From Deinococcus sp. AJ005 (lineage in GTDB: Bacteria > Deinococcota > Deinococci > Deinococcales > Deinococcaceae): a stretch of DNA of 64,000 nucleotides. The notes beneath the pieces were generated by a model. It was given only the letters and a program-made list of their open reading frames with translations. It ran no database searches and had not been told where the DNA came from. Made by a program: the position numbers and the translations under genes. This document shows positions 1 to 12,058 of the stretch, piece after piece. Each line of letters starts with the position of its first letter. The first letter of the stretch is position 1. The DNA lies in assembly GCF_009017495.1 (NCBI RefSeq), contig NZ_CP044990.1:1259001-1323000 (forward strand). The letters run 5' to 3'.

Positions 1-972
1 CCACAGTCCGTAATACGCGAACAGCATCACGAAGACCAGTCCGATACCTACCAGCGCGGCAATCGCGCCGCTGCGGATGGCGTCCGCACCCAATGTCGGC
101 CCGATGGCGCGTTCAGCTTCCGTCTTGATCTTGATGGGCAGCGCGCCGGATTTCAGCACGAGGGCGAGCTGATTGGCTTCCTCCGGCGTAAACGATCCGC
201 TGATCTGGATGTCGCGGAACAGCTTCTGGTTGATGGTGGCGACGCTCTGAATCTGATCGTCCAGCACCACGGCCATCAGTTTGTTTACGTTCTTGCCGGT
301 GAAGTCCCCGAAGGTCTGTGCGCCCTTGTCTGTGGTCTGGAAGTTGACCACCCACTGCCCGGTCTGCGGGTTGGTGCCCGAGGTGGCGCTTTCCACCACT
401 TCCCCGGTGGCCTCGATAGGCCCAAGCTGTGCCAGCGTGTAGCCGCCGGAGCCGGGTTTGCTGGTACGCACTGCCGGATCAGGCTGTGCGCCATCCTTGA
501 CAATCCTGAATTCCAGCTTGGCGGTCTGCTGGATGATCGCGCGGGCGCGTTGCTGGATGGCAGGCGTTGCGCCTGGAATCTCCACCACCACGCGCTTGCC
601 CCCGGCCACCGTCACGGTGGGTTCGGCCACGCCCAGTGCATTGACGCGGTTCTCGATCACGGTTTTCACGCGGTCCAGCTCGTCCTTGGTGGCCGTACCG
701 GATTCGGGAGCCAGTTCGATCCGCAGGCCGCCCTTGAGGTCCAGGCCCAGCGTGATGAACTGGAATTTGTCGTTCCAGATGCTGCCCAGGTTATTGGGGT
801 GTTCCCAGGGCCGCCAGATATAGGCCAGGCTGCCCAGCAGTGTGATCAGCAGCAGCAGCGGAATCCAGGGACTGGATTTGCTGGAACTGGGCGCACCACT
901 GCGCCGGGGCGGTGGTGGACGGCGGTCATTGCCGCCCTTATTTTTGTTGTTGCGGTTGTTGCCGTAGGTCAC
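1..972 (-). CDS. secD: Protein translocase subunit SecD (partial, N-terminal part)
   Basis: Membrane subunit of the SecDF complex, which uses the proton gradient to help pull proteins through SecYEG. The 324 visible codons begin with a GTG at 970-972 preceded by AGGAG. An Asn/Lys/Arg-rich cytoplasmic tail of about 30 residues is followed by a first membrane segment (about residues 36-52) and then the periplasmic P1 region, which contains the family signature GLDLKGG and the segment RVNALGVAEPTVTV. The window edge cuts the gene at a second membrane segment (FVMLFAYYGLW), so the C-terminus and any SecF fusion lie outside. Assignment is from these motifs. Confidence 0.95.
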   Translation of the reverse strand, partial: MTYGNNRNNKNKGGNDRRPPPPRRSGAPSSSKSSPWIPLLLLITLLGSLAYIWRPWEHPNNLGSIWNDKFQFITLGLDLKGGLRIELAPESGTATKDELDRVKTVIENRVNALGVAEPTVTVAGGKRVVVEIPGATPAIQQRARAIIQQTAKLEFRIVKDGAQPDPAVRTSKPGSGGYTLAQLGPIEATGEVVESATSGTNPQTGQWVVNFQTTDKGAQTFGDFTGKNVNKLMAVVLDDQIQSVATINQKLFRDIQISGSFTPEEANQLALVLKSGALPIKIKTEAERAIGPTLGADAIRSGAIAALVGIGLVFVMLFAYYGLW

Positions 973-1031
973 GGTGGAACTCCTATTCAGAGGGGAGAGA
1001 CGCAGAGAGGGATGTTCGGCATCCCTGTCCC

Positions 1032-1397
1032 TCAGCCGCCGTCGGTCTGCCGCCGCCCCAGCACGTTCAGGTCACTCAGGGGTGGGGGCTGCTGCCAGTT
1101 CCAGCCTTCAACCGCATTGCCTGTCTGCTCGCGCACCAGCCGCAGGGATTCTGCCGGAGGCGGCGGCGTTAGCACCGACACACTTGGCCCCGGCTGCGGC
1201 ATGGCCCGCACCTCGGGCAGCGCGGGGGCCACGCTGCTGGCGCTGGGGCGCTGCCCCACTTCCGGCGGACGCACGGGCGTTCCCAGCACCACGGCCAGCA
1301 CCGACAGCACTGTCAGCACACCCGGCCACGCACTCAGACGTGAAACCCAGGCAGGGAGGGGGGTGGGGGAGGGACGCAAAGCGCCGCAGCATACCAA
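1032..1397 (-). CDS. Small single-span membrane protein upstream of secD
   Basis: A 121-codon frame with strong G/C third-position bias. It has one hydrophobic segment (about residues 24-40, VLTVLSVLAVVLG) followed by a Pro-rich outer region that ends in a short aromatic stretch (EGWNWQQ). It lies 59 bp before the secD GTG on the same strand, so co-transcription with secD is likely. I recognise no family. The start is uncertain: the furthest start is TTG at 1395-1397, with no convincing ribosome-binding site, and a later TTG or GTG just before the hydrophobic segment is possible. A role linked to secretion is only inference from position. Confidence 0.45.
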   Translation of the reverse strand: MVCCGALRPSPTPLPAWVSRLSAWPGVLTVLSVLAVVLGTPVRPPEVGQRPSASSVAPALPEVRAMPQPGPSVSVLTPPPPAESLRLVREQTGNAVEGWNWQQPPPLSDLNVLGRRQTDGG

Positions 1398-1549
1398 GCA
1401 TGGACTGACGGAGAGATGACGGCCCGCACCTTCTGCGCCGCCTTCGCCGTTTCTTCGCGGTCTTTGGGCCGTTTGTTGACGGCCCGCTGAGAGGCTTGCC
1501 GCAGGGTCAGAAGCCGTTTCTGGCCCGCGACATTCAAGGAGGACTCCAC

Positions 1550-2119
1550 ATGAGTCAGCTCAAGACCACCAGCATCAAGATGATCTTTCGCAAAACGCCC
1601 CTGATCGTTCTGGCCGTCCTGCCGCTGACCGTGGGCGCAGTGCTGGCCCAGCAGGCTGGAACAGCGGCTGCCGACGCCACAGTTCAGGCGCAGCAAGCCC
1701 AGCCCCAGCGTGTTCAGCCAGCGCAACCGGGTCAGCGTGGCGCAGCAGGCACACAGACACGTACCAGAAGCGGCACCAATTACGGTGACGTATACCTTCA
1801 GAAGCTGGCCGTGCAGCTCGGCATCAGCCTGGAAAAACTGAAAGCTGCCGCGCTGGCCGCTGGGAACGCCACCATCGATCAGGGCGTGAAAGACGGCAAT
1901 ATCGCCGTCAACCGCGCCGCAGACATGAAAACCCGCCTGAAGGACAATCCCTTCAGCATGCTGGGTGGCCGGGGCATGGGCGGGCCGGGCGGACGTGGGA
2001 TGCACGGCCCCGGTGGTCGGGGAGGTGGGCCGCGTGGGGATTTGAGCGCTCCAGACGGCACGCAGAGACAGACCGACAGCGGCATTGTAGATCCGAACGC
2101 GGTGGAGGGCGGAAGCTGA
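1550..2119 (+). CDS. Secreted protein with DUF2680-like helix pair and Gly-rich tail
   Basis: A 189-residue exported protein. The ATG at 1550 follows AAGGAGGACTCCAC, a strong ribosome-binding site. A basic start leads into a hydrophobic segment (LIVLAVLPLTVGAVLA), a signal peptide with possible cleavage after the Ala-Gln-Gln region. A Gln/Pro-rich linker follows, then a conserved-looking helix pair (YLQKLAVQLGISLEKLKAA, then a segment with TIDQGVKDG). This resembles DUF2680-type domains in secreted proteins of Gram-positive bacteria. The C-terminus is Gly/Arg/Met-rich (GGRGMGGPGGRGMHG). No catalytic motif is visible. It faces secD and infB on the other strand, so it is a single-gene unit. Confidence 0.7.
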   Translation: MSQLKTTSIKMIFRKTPLIVLAVLPLTVGAVLAQQAGTAAADATVQAQQAQPQRVQPAQPGQRGAAGTQTRTRSGTNYGDVYLQKLAVQLGISLEKLKAAALAAGNATIDQGVKDGNIAVNRAADMKTRLKDNPFSMLGGRGMGGPGGRGMHGPGGRGGGPRGDLSAPDGTQRQTDSGIVDPNAVEGGS

Positions 2120-2200
2120 CAGGTTAAGTCGAACTCCGGTTCCTCTCGACTCGTGTGGAAGGGGGAAGGGGCCACATAGTTCCAAAATTCAAAGAAGAAG

Positions 2201-2224
2201 GGCCGCTCCCCCATAGGAACGGCC
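2201..2224 (-). terminator. Rho-independent terminator of the rimP-nusA-ylxR-infB operon
   Basis: On the minus strand a 9-bp stem (GGCCGTTCC/GGAGCGGCC with one G-T pair) is followed by CTTCTTCTTTGAATTTT. It lies about 45 bp past the infB stop codon. Confidence 0.75.
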
Positions 2225-2268
2225 TCTCTTCTATGCTTGTCTTCTATGCTTGTAAATCTACCTCAGGC

Positions 2269-4420
<2,152 letters not shown>

Positions 4421-4423
4421 GGC

Positions 4424-5611
<1,188 letters not shown>

Positions 5612-5674
5612 GTCACTCTTCCTTTTTCTGTTGTCTGTGTTTTCAGTTGTCTGGGTTTTAGAGGCGGGCAGGCT

Positions 5675-6190
5675 TCAGCGGTGGCGGTCCGGGAATTCGG
5701 CCAGATTGGCAGTAAAGGTCCCGGCTTTCAGCGTCACGTCGTCGCCGTTCACGTCGAAGGTCACGTTCTCGCCGTCCACGGCCTTGATCGGGGCGGTGAA
5801 CGCCTGCCCGTCGCCGCGCACACGGGCTTTGAGGCCCACCATGCGCTCGAAATGCCGGGCTGTCAGCAGCGGACGCTTGGCCCCCGGTGACTCGAATTCC
5901 AGGCGGTACTCGCCCGTGACCGGGTCTACCCGGTCAAACTCCGCCTCGGCGGCGCGGCTGGCCCCGGTGATGTCGGCCATGGTGACGGGCTGCTCGTCCA
6001 GGCGGTCAATCCGCACCAGCACAATCAGTTCCCCGCCCGCATTCTGAAGCTGAACTTCCAGGACCTCGAAGCCCAGCGGCCCTACCCCTGCCTGCGCGAT
6101 GGTCTGAAGCCGGGCGATCTGCCCGTCTGTCTGCCCACTTGAATTGTTGGCCGTCTGGCCGTCTGAGTTGTCGTTTGCGTTGTTATTCAT
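5675..6190 (-). CDS. rimP: Ribosome maturation factor RimP
   Basis: Needed for 30S subunit maturation. I place the start at the ATG at 6188-6190, preceded by GGAGG, giving 171 residues. A longer in-frame reading to 6265 is open but has no better start. After an Asn/Asp/Gln-rich N-terminus (MNNNANDNSDGQ) come the two RimP domains: LGFEVLEVQLQ and LIVLVRIDRLDEQPVTMADI in the first, then EYRLEFESPGAKRPLLTARHF and the small barrel. The family signature region ESPGxxRPL is clear. It is the first gene of the nusA-infB operon. Confidence 0.93.
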   Translation of the reverse strand: MNNNANDNSDGQTANNSSGQTDGQIARLQTIAQAGVGPLGFEVLEVQLQNAGGELIVLVRIDRLDEQPVTMADITGASRAAEAEFDRVDPVTGEYRLEFESPGAKRPLLTARHFERMVGLKARVRGDGQAFTAPIKAVDGENVTFDVNGDDVTLKAGTFTANLAEFPDRHR

Positions 6191-6239
6191 ATTGTCGGGG
6201 CCTCCCATGCGGGCTGCCCACCTGACCACCCCCTCCACG

Positions 6240-6266
6240 AAAAAAGGTGGGCTTACCGCACCCACC
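6240..6266 (-). terminator. Leader terminator/attenuator upstream of rimP
   Basis: On the minus strand a 6-bp stem GGTGGG/CCCACC with a 9-nt loop is followed directly by TTTTTT. It lies about 50 bp before the rimP ATG and downstream of a -10-like TATACT at 6294-6299, so it would stop transcripts of the rimP-nusA-ylxR-infB operon early unless read through. The preceding gene on this strand, minC, ends 158 bp earlier, so it could also serve as the minC terminator. Confidence 0.55.
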
Positions 6267-6293
6267 CCTCTATTTCGAGGAATTTCAAAAGCC

Positions 6294-6299
6294 AGTATA
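6294..6299 (-). promoter_or_regulatory. -10-like hexamer upstream of rimP
   Basis: TATACT on the minus strand, about 104 bp before the rimP ATG and upstream of the leader hairpin. No convincing -35 hexamer at 16-18 bp. Confidence 0.4.
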
Positions 6300-6423
6300 G
6301 CCGATGGCGCAATTTAGGCGGCGAGAGGCGTCACAAAGTCGTGGTGGTGAGGGTCAGTGGGGGCAAACTCCTGAACGGGGTTAAACCGCAAGCCGCCTTC
6401 AAACATCCGCCCAACACCCTCAC

Positions 6424-7038
6424 TCACTTCTGCACGTCAATCGCAATCACGCCATTTTGCAACCGCGCCAACTCCGCCACGGGCTGGCCGTCCCGCTGGC
6501 GCATGTTGCTCAGGCTGCTGCCCTCGGGCGCGCGGGCCACGGCGTCGCCGATGCGGATCTGGGGGCTGGCAATCGGACGCGCCCACACGATGGCATCGCT
6601 GTAGCCGCCCTGCCCGGCGTGGGCCAGACCGCGCAATGCGCCGATTACGATCACGTCGCCGCCCGCGATCACCTCGGCGCTGGGATTCACGTCGCCCAGC
6701 ACGATCACGCTGCCCCGGTACTCGTTGCGCGCCCCGGCGCGGATGGTGTGCGGCACGATGACCGTGCGGGCGCTATCAATCGGGTGGGCCTCGGGCGCGG
6801 CCTGGGCCGGGGCAGCCACCGTCACGCGCGGCGCACGGATGCGGCCCGGTTTGCCCCCAGCCTCGCGGATGGCCGTCAATGCCTGTTCGATTGCGCCTGG
6901 ATCGGCGTCGCCGTTGATCTCGATGGTCACACTGCTGCCGGAGAGGTTGGGCATGGTCAGCCCGCGTGACACGCTCTCGGCGGTGTCACCCGGTTCCAAC
7001 ATCAGATTCAGACCGCCCAGTGTGCCGCGTAACTTCAT
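6424..7038 (-). CDS. minC: Septum site-determining protein MinC
   Basis: Inhibitor of FtsZ ring assembly. The 204-residue length fits the family. The C-terminal beta-helix domain is clear from about residue 92: TIRAGARNEYRGSVIVLGDV, then NPSAEVIAGGDVIVIG and LRGLAHAG, the features that bind MinD. The N-terminal half is variable, as is usual. No minD or minE lies beside it. A -10 hexamer TAGATT ends 7 nt before the ATG, with AAAGGTC in between, so the mRNA may have no leader, or the AAAGG may act as a weak ribosome-binding site. Confidence 0.92.
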   Translation of the reverse strand: MKLRGTLGGLNLMLEPGDTAESVSRGLTMPNLSGSSVTIEINGDADPGAIEQALTAIREAGGKPGRIRAPRVTVAAPAQAAPEAHPIDSARTVIVPHTIRAGARNEYRGSVIVLGDVNPSAEVIAGGDVIVIGALRGLAHAGQGGYSDAIVWARPIASPQIRIGDAVARAPEGSSLSNMRQRDGQPVAELARLQNGVIAIDVQK

Positions 7039-7045
7039 GACCTTT

Positions 7046-7051
7046 AATCTA
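7046..7051 (-). promoter_or_regulatory. -10 hexamer of minC
   Basis: TAGATT on the minus strand, 7 nt before the minC ATG; fits a leaderless start. Confidence 0.5.
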
Positions 7052-7113
7052 GCGTCACATTCGCCGGAGGTTCCGGGGGCAACCTCTCACCCCCTGCTCC
7101 CGTATAAGGGGGC

Positions 7114-7899
7114 ATGTCCGCGCCCATGCTCACCGAAACCGAGATCGCCGCGCTGGAACTGCGTGATCTGCACAAATCGTTTGCGGGCAAGGCGGCTGTC
7201 TCTGGCCTGAGCCTGCGCGTGCGGCCTGGCGAACTGTACGCGCTGCTGGGTCCCAACGGGGCAGGGAAGACCACCACCATCCGCATGATCGCGGGCCTGA
7301 CCCGCCCCGACAGCGGCGAGGCATTCATCTACGGCCACAGTGTCCAGCACGACGCGCAGGCGGCCAAACAGGTGCTGGCGTATCTGCCTGACGAGCCGCT
7401 GCTGTATGGCAAGCTGAGTGCCCCCGAATACTTGGAGTTCGTGGCCGGGCTGTGGGGCATGGACGCCGCGCAGGCCGCGCCCGAGGCCGAACGCTTGCTG
7501 AAGTGGCTGAACCTGTGGGATCACCGCCAGGAGCGGGTGGAGGGGTTTTCGCGTGGGATGAAGCAGAAACTGGCGATGGCTGGGGCGCTGATCCACCGCC
7601 CGCGCCTGCTGCTGCTGGACGAGCCGCTGACCGGGCTGGATGCGGCGGCCTCGCGTCAGGTTAAGGACGCACTGCGCCAGTATGTGGACGACGGCGGCGC
7701 GGTGGTCCTGACCACCCACATTCTGGAAGTGGCCGAGCGCATGGCCGAACGCATCGGCATCATCGGCGGCGGCCAACTGATCGCGGAGGGCACGCCAGAG
7801 GAGTTGCTGGAGCGCACCGGAACGCAGACGCTGGAAGACGCCTTCCTGTCGCTGACGGGATTGGATGTGCCGCAGAGTGAAGTGGTGGACGCGCTGTGA
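7114..7899 (+). CDS. ABC transporter ATP-binding protein (exporter type)
   Basis: ATPase subunit of 261 residues. Walker A GPNGAGKTTT at about 47-55, an ABC signature region SRGMKQKLAMAG, Walker B LLLLDEPLTGLD and a switch histidine in LTTHILEVAE are all visible, so it should be active. The sequence is of the CcmA/NatA-like drug or multi-substrate exporter class. Its last 4 bases overlap the following permease gene (GTGA), showing an obligate pair. A TATAAG ends 5 nt before the ATG and could be a -10 for a leaderless mRNA. Substrate cannot be told from sequence. Confidence 0.9.
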   Translation: MSAPMLTETEIAALELRDLHKSFAGKAAVSGLSLRVRPGELYALLGPNGAGKTTTIRMIAGLTRPDSGEAFIYGHSVQHDAQAAKQVLAYLPDEPLLYGKLSAPEYLEFVAGLWGMDAAQAAPEAERLLKWLNLWDHRQERVEGFSRGMKQKLAMAGALIHRPRLLLLDEPLTGLDAAASRQVKDALRQYVDDGGAVVLTTHILEVAERMAERIGIIGGGQLIAEGTPEELLERTGTQTLEDAFLSLTGLDVPQSEVVDAL

Positions 7900-9476
7900 G
7901 AACCGAAGCCGTCAAATTGCCCGCTTCCCGTTCCAGAGGCTCTAAACCCGGCAGTTTGCCGTGGCTGCTGAAAAAGCAACTGCTGTGGCAGTGGCAGGCG
8001 TTGACGGGCGGCCAGCGCAAGGGGGTGTACATCGCGCTGGCGGTGCTGATTCTGGCCGTGCTGGGTGGTTACTTCGCCTTGCGCTCCCTGCTGGCGAACC
8101 TGCCCCTGAACGCCCCGCTGCCGGATGTGGCGCTGGGGCCGGTGCTGCTGGCCCAGGCATTCCTGCTGACGCTGATGCTCTCGGCGGCGGTGCGCGCGTC
8201 TCTGGTCACGCTGTTCACGCGCGGTGATCTGGATCTGCTGCTGCAATCGCCCATCCCGCCGCGCGTGGTGCTGGCCTCGCGGGCGCTGGGGGTGGCACTG
8301 TCGGCGGCGTTGCCTGCTGGCCTGCTGGTGGTGCCGCTAACACTGGCGCTGCTGGTGCTGGGCGTGTGGCGCGGTGGAGTGGGCTTGCCGCTGTGGTGGC
8401 TGTCGGCGTCATTGCTGGCGTCCAGCGCGGGGTTGTGGCTGACACTGGGACTGGTGCGCGTTCTGGGCGTGCGCCGCACCCGCACGGTGTCGGCGGTGCT
8501 GGGGGCGCTGTTCGGCGCGGGTATTTTTCTGGGAACGCAGTGGGCCAATTTCAGTGGGGGGCGGGGCCGGGGGCAGCAGTCCAGTGCTGTTTTTGAGGCG
8601 CTGTCCTTCTTCGCGCCGGGCCGGGGCAACTGGCCGGGCCGGGAGGCGTGGCTGTGGCTGCCCGCCCGCGCCGCGTGGCTGGAGCCGTGGCCCGCGTTGC
8701 TGCTGGTCCTGCTGTCCCTGGCTGTGTTCGCCGTCTCGGTACTGGCCCTGACCCGGCAGTTCGTGAACGGCGCGCAGGAAATCGCCGCGCCGGAAGGCCG
8801 CGTCCGGCATTCGCGCACCCCACCGGGCAAATTGCGTTTTGCCTCCGGTTCCCGCGCCACGCTGCTCAAGGAATGGCGGCTGATCGGGCGTGACCCGGAA
8901 CTGCTGTCGCGCACGTTGCTGCAACTGGTGTACCTGCTGCCGCTGCTGTTCTCGGTCACACGGGGCGGCGGGCTGCGGGCGGCAGGCGGCACCGGGGTCA
9001 TTCTGCTGACCGCCAGCCTGACCGCAGCCCTGGCCCACCTGACCCTGAACGCCGAGGACGCCCCGGACCTGCTGATCAGCGCTCCGCGCAGCCCGGCGGC
9101 CTTAAGGCGCGACAAGTGGCTGGCCGCCGTGATTCCCACCGTGCTGCTCGGGCTGGTGGCGCTGACCGTGCTGGCCCTGCGCGGGGCGCTGGGAACCTCC
9201 CACACGTTTTTTCTGGTTCCTCTGTTGCTGCTGGGCACGGGCGGCACGGCTTTAATGGTGCTGTGGCAACCGCTCCCGGTGCGCCGCGCCGACGCCTTCA
9301 AGCGCAGTCAACGTGCCCCGCTGATCAATACGGTTCTGACACTGCTGTTTCAGGGCGGACTGTCCGTGACAGCTTTCGCGGCCAGCAGCGGCGCGGTCTG
9401 GGGGCTGGCGACGCTGGCGCTGGCCGTCCTTGCGCTGGGCGTGGCCTATTCCCTGCGGCGCAGCGACGTGCGGTGA
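7896..9476 (+). CDS. ABC transporter permease (large integral membrane subunit)
   Basis: A 526-residue multi-span membrane protein starting with a GTG that overlaps the stop of the ATPase gene. Alternating hydrophobic segments along the whole length suggest about 10-12 spans, with a cytoplasmic basic loop around residues 300-330 ([36 protein letters not shown]). This layout resembles the large two-bundle permeases paired with CcmA-type ATPases. No substrate-specific motif is recognised. Confidence 0.82.
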   Translation: MRTEAVKLPASRSRGSKPGSLPWLLKKQLLWQWQALTGGQRKGVYIALAVLILAVLGGYFALRSLLANLPLNAPLPDVALGPVLLAQAFLLTLMLSAAVRASLVTLFTRGDLDLLLQSPIPPRVVLASRALGVALSAALPAGLLVVPLTLALLVLGVWRGGVGLPLWWLSASLLASSAGLWLTLGLVRVLGVRRTRTVSAVLGALFGAGIFLGTQWANFSGGRGRGQQSSAVFEALSFFAPGRGNWPGREAWLWLPARAAWLEPWPALLLVLLSLAVFAVSVLALTRQFVNGAQEIAAPEGRVRHSRTPPGKLRFASGSRATLLKEWRLIGRDPELLSRTLLQLVYLLPLLFSVTRGGGLRAAGGTGVILLTASLTAALAHLTLNAEDAPDLLISAPRSPAALRRDKWLAAVIPTVLLGLVALTVLALRGALGTSHTFFLVPLLLLGTGGTALMVLWQPLPVRRADAFKRSQRAPLINTVLTLLFQGGLSVTAFAASSGAVWGLATLALAVLALGVAYSLRRSDVR

Positions 9477-9512
9477 GGCAGTATTTGCACACGTCCACGC
9501 CTCCCTGGCAGC

Positions 9513-9518
9513 TATCCT
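9513..9518 (+). promoter_or_regulatory. -10 hexamer of the leader ORF/CitE operon
   Basis: TATCCT, ending 6 nt before the ATG of a 12-codon leader ORF. No clear -35. Confidence 0.45.
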
Positions 9519-9524
9519 GATCCC

Positions 9525-9563
9525 ATGCCCCACCACCTTTCCGCCCGCACAGGACAGCCCTGA
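9525..9563 (+). CDS. 12-residue leader ORF coupled to the CitE-like gene
   Basis: The ATG at 9525 lies 6 nt after TATCCT, the spacing of leaderless starts in this window. The 12-codon frame ([12 protein letters not shown]) ends in a TGA that overlaps the ATG of the next gene as TGATG. The downstream ATG has no clear ribosome-binding site of its own, so re-initiation after the leader ORF is a plausible way to translate it. The peptide has two His codons in a row but no long run of one amino acid. Too short to be proven by sequence alone. Confidence 0.4.
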   Translation: MPHHLSARTGQP

Positions 9564-10432
9564 TGCCTGCACCCACCCTGCGCCCCCGTTCCATGCTGTT
9601 CGCCCCCGGCAACCGCGCGGACCTGATCGTCAAGCTGCCGCGCAGTTCGCCCGATGCGGTGGTGATTGATCTGGAGGACGCCATCCCCGGCAACCCCGAG
9701 GCCAAAGCTGCCGCCCGCCCCATCGCCCGCGACGCCGCCCGTGACCTGATCGCCGCCGCGCCGCATCTGGCCGTCTTCCTGCGCGTGAATGCCCCGCACT
9801 CGCCGTATTTTGAGGGCGATCTGGCTGTGCTGACCCCCGAACTGGCCGGGGTGGTGGTGCCCAAACTGGAGTCTGCCGCTGATGTCCAGTTCGTCGTGGA
9901 AGCATTCAAGGCCCGTGGCCTCAATCTTCCTCTCCTGGCCGGGTTGGAAACTGGGGCAGGTGTCTGGAACGCGCTGGAAATTCTGAGAGAAGAGGCCGTC
10001 ACGCTGGCCTATTTCGGCGCGGAGGATTATACGACAGACCTGGGTGGACGGCGCACGGAGGGCAATCTGGAAGTGCTGTACGCCCGCTCAAAGGTGGTGC
10101 TGGCGGCCCGATTGGCAGGTGTTCCGGCGCTGGATATCGTGGTCACGGCGCTGAACGACGAGGCGGTCTTTCGCGCCAACTCCGAGCAGGGCCGCGCCCT
10201 GGGCTACGCGGGCAAGCTGTGCATCCACCCCGCTCAGGTGGCGCTGGCCCATGACATCTTCGGGACCACCCCCGCCGAGGCCGCCCGCGCCCGCGCCCTG
10301 CTGGACGCTGCCCACGCGGCAGCCGAGCGCGGCCACGGGGCCTTCAGCTTTGAGGGCCAGATGGTGGACGAACCCATGCTGACCGCCGCCCGCGCCGTAC
10401 TGGCACAATTTCAGGAGAACCAACATGAATGA
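9563..10432 (+). CDS. CitE-like acyl-CoA lyase (HpcH/HpaI aldolase family)
   Basis: A 289-residue TIM-barrel enzyme of the citrate lyase beta-subunit-like group. Such enzymes cleave or hydrolyse 3-hydroxy-diacyl-CoA esters (malyl-CoA, beta-methylmalyl-CoA, citramalyl-CoA) with a divalent metal. Expected active-site elements are present: DLEDA at 36-40, FLRVN around Arg74, [14 protein letters not shown] with Glu129, and [11 protein letters not shown] with Glu154/Asp155. No CitD/CitF partners are nearby, so it is not a citrate lyase subunit. It overlaps the following MaoC gene by 8 bp, which points to a lyase-hydratase pair. Confidence 0.85.
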   Translation: MPAPTLRPRSMLFAPGNRADLIVKLPRSSPDAVVIDLEDAIPGNPEAKAAARPIARDAARDLIAAAPHLAVFLRVNAPHSPYFEGDLAVLTPELAGVVVPKLESAADVQFVVEAFKARGLNLPLLAGLETGAGVWNALEILREEAVTLAYFGAEDYTTDLGGRRTEGNLEVLYARSKVVLAARLAGVPALDIVVTALNDEAVFRANSEQGRALGYAGKLCIHPAQVALAHDIFGTTPAEAARARALLDAAHAAAERGHGAFSFEGQMVDEPMLTAARAVLAQFQENQHE

Positions 10433-10895
10433 AGACCTGAACCGCCCCCAGGGCCGCTATTTTGAGGAACTCACGCCTGGCACCGTCATCCACCATCGCG
10501 TCACGCGCACGCTGACCGAGGCCGATAACGTACTGTTCACCACGCTGACCATGAACCCGCAGCCGCTGCATCTGGACCACGAGTACGCTGCGCAGACCGA
10601 GTTCGGGCAGCCGCTGGTCAACAGCCTGCTGACCCTCAGCCTGCTGGTGGGCCTGAGCGTCCATGAGCTGACGCTGGGAACGCTGGTGGCCAATCTGGGC
10701 ATGACCGACGTGGTGTTTCCCAAGCCCGTCTTTCACGGCGATACCATCCACGCCGAATCGGAAGTGCTGGAAGCGCGGCAGAGCAAATCCCGCCCGAATC
10801 AGGGTCTCGTCACCGTGGAACACCGCGCCATCAACCAGCGCGGCGAGGTGGTGGCGCAGTGCAGGCGCACGATGCTGATGCAGAAGCGGGCGTAG
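10425..10895 (+). CDS. MaoC-family enoyl-CoA hydratase/dehydratase
   Basis: A 156-residue single hot-dog domain protein. The hydratase motif is seen as [12 protein letters not shown], with the catalytic Asp/His, followed by [19 protein letters not shown]. Overlap of 8 bp with the CitE-like gene means the two are co-translated. In other bacteria this gene pair acts on C5 or C4 dicarboxyl-CoA esters, for example mesaconyl- or itaconyl-CoA hydration to a 3-hydroxy ester that the lyase then cleaves. Substrate here is inferred from the pairing only. The stop is followed at once by AT-rich foreign-looking DNA. Confidence 0.85.
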   Translation: MNEDLNRPQGRYFEELTPGTVIHHRVTRTLTEADNVLFTTLTMNPQPLHLDHEYAAQTEFGQPLVNSLLTLSLLVGLSVHELTLGTLVANLGMTDVVFPKPVFHGDTIHAESEVLEARQSKSRPNQGLVTVEHRAINQRGEVVAQCRRTMLMQKRA

Positions 10896-11187
10896 GAAAA
10901 TTGAACTGGGTATCGCCGCTATTCACAATTGTCCTGTCTCCAAGTGTTGAAAAGGATTGAGAAAGAACTTGAGGTGCAAATGCGATACTGCCCAAGAGAC
11001 GGTGGTAACGGTGTCATTTACAAGAATATATTTCTACCTACTGGCGAGATAGTTTATATCTGTGATGAGTGTGATTGTGCTTGGCTATCTGGTGAATGTC
11101 TCAATGAACTATCTTTTTATTTCATCAATGATTTTTTAAGAGATAGGGGTATTAAAGTCAAAACCGCAGAGGGCTACGAAGCGCTTA

Positions 11188-12058
11188 GAGGCTGCCAAGA
11201 ACCCTATACAAAAAGCGGCTTGAGATTGTTGCAGAGCAGAACGCATGCGGCAAGGACATGGAATCCCATCAGCGTGGACAACAAACGTTCCAAGTCCCGT
11301 CCCAAACGGCGAAACCGTGACATCCACGCGAAGGACCGCTCCACCACCCACCGTTTTGGGACCAGGATAAAGCCCTTGGCGGCCTCTGGACGTTTGACCA
11401 CCACCAGTTCCACGCCAGTCTCGGCAGCGTCCAGAGCAGTTTGTTCGCCTGTATATCCCTGGTCAGCGAACGCCATCTCCACGGTTGTGCCCGTAGCTGC
11501 CTGCACCTCCAAGCACAGGTCTTTGACCTGTGCCCGATCCTGCTCGTTGGCAGGTGTGGTCAGCACGGCCAGGAAATGCCCCAACGGATCTACCGCCAGA
11601 TGCACCTTCGTTTCCTTGCGTTTCTTGGCACCATCAAAGCCTGCGCGGTGTCCACTTTCAGGCGTACGTTGAAGGGTCCGGCTGTCGATGATGATCGCGG
11701 TAGGCTCGCCGTTCCGCGATTTTTCGACGCGGGCCAGAAAGCGCAGATCGTGTGCAGCTTTTAAAAAGCACCCCGCTTCAAACCAGCGGTGCGCCTGTTG
11801 GCGCACCGTTTCCGCAGATGGAAAGTCGTTGGAGAGAGAGGCCCACTGTGCACCCGTGCGGACCACCCACAGCAGCGCATTGAGAACGTTTCGGATGGAA
11901 CCGCTGTCTGGCATCGTTGGGGCTAAGCAGGAGATACGGGAGCAGAAACAGATACGTGTTGTCGTCTACGTCGCTGGGGTAGCCTCGTCGGGTCATCCAC
12001 CCATTCTGCTCATTCCAGAGTTAAACCTACCAATTTCAAACCTGTTCTTGGCAGCCTC
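11188..12058. mobile_element. IS5-type insertion sequence, 871 bp, TA target duplication
   Basis: Bounded by perfect 15-bp inverted repeats GAGGCTGCCAAGAAC (11188-11202 and the complement at 12044-12058) and flanked by TA at 11186-11187 and 12059-12060. The 2-bp TA duplication and the transposase match the IS427/IS1031-like side of the IS5 family. It carries a single transposase read on the minus strand and lies inside the zinc-ribbon gene. Confidence 0.9.
11204..11996 (-). CDS. IS5-family transposase in two reading frames
   Basis: DDE transposase. The main frame (11204-11914) contains [14 protein letters not shown] with the first Asp, [11 protein letters not shown], then FADQGYTGE with the second Asp, and [17 protein letters not shown] with the Glu, so the catalytic triad is complete. 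The N-terminal piece ([20 protein letters not shown]) lies in another frame, starting at ATG 11994-11996 and running into the main frame near AACGATGCCAGACAGC. Joining needs a +1 shift. No A-rich slippery run is seen there, so this may be a one-base mutation rather than programmed frameshifting; IS427-like elements do often use two overlapping frames. An internal ATG at 11912-11914 could also start a shorter protein. Confidence 0.8.

Noticed and set aside
1108..1401. Alternative minus-strand frame overlapping the small membrane protein gene
   Set aside because: Cys/Ala/Gly-rich shadow frame; the frame ending at 1032 has the better codon pattern and a clean membrane segment.
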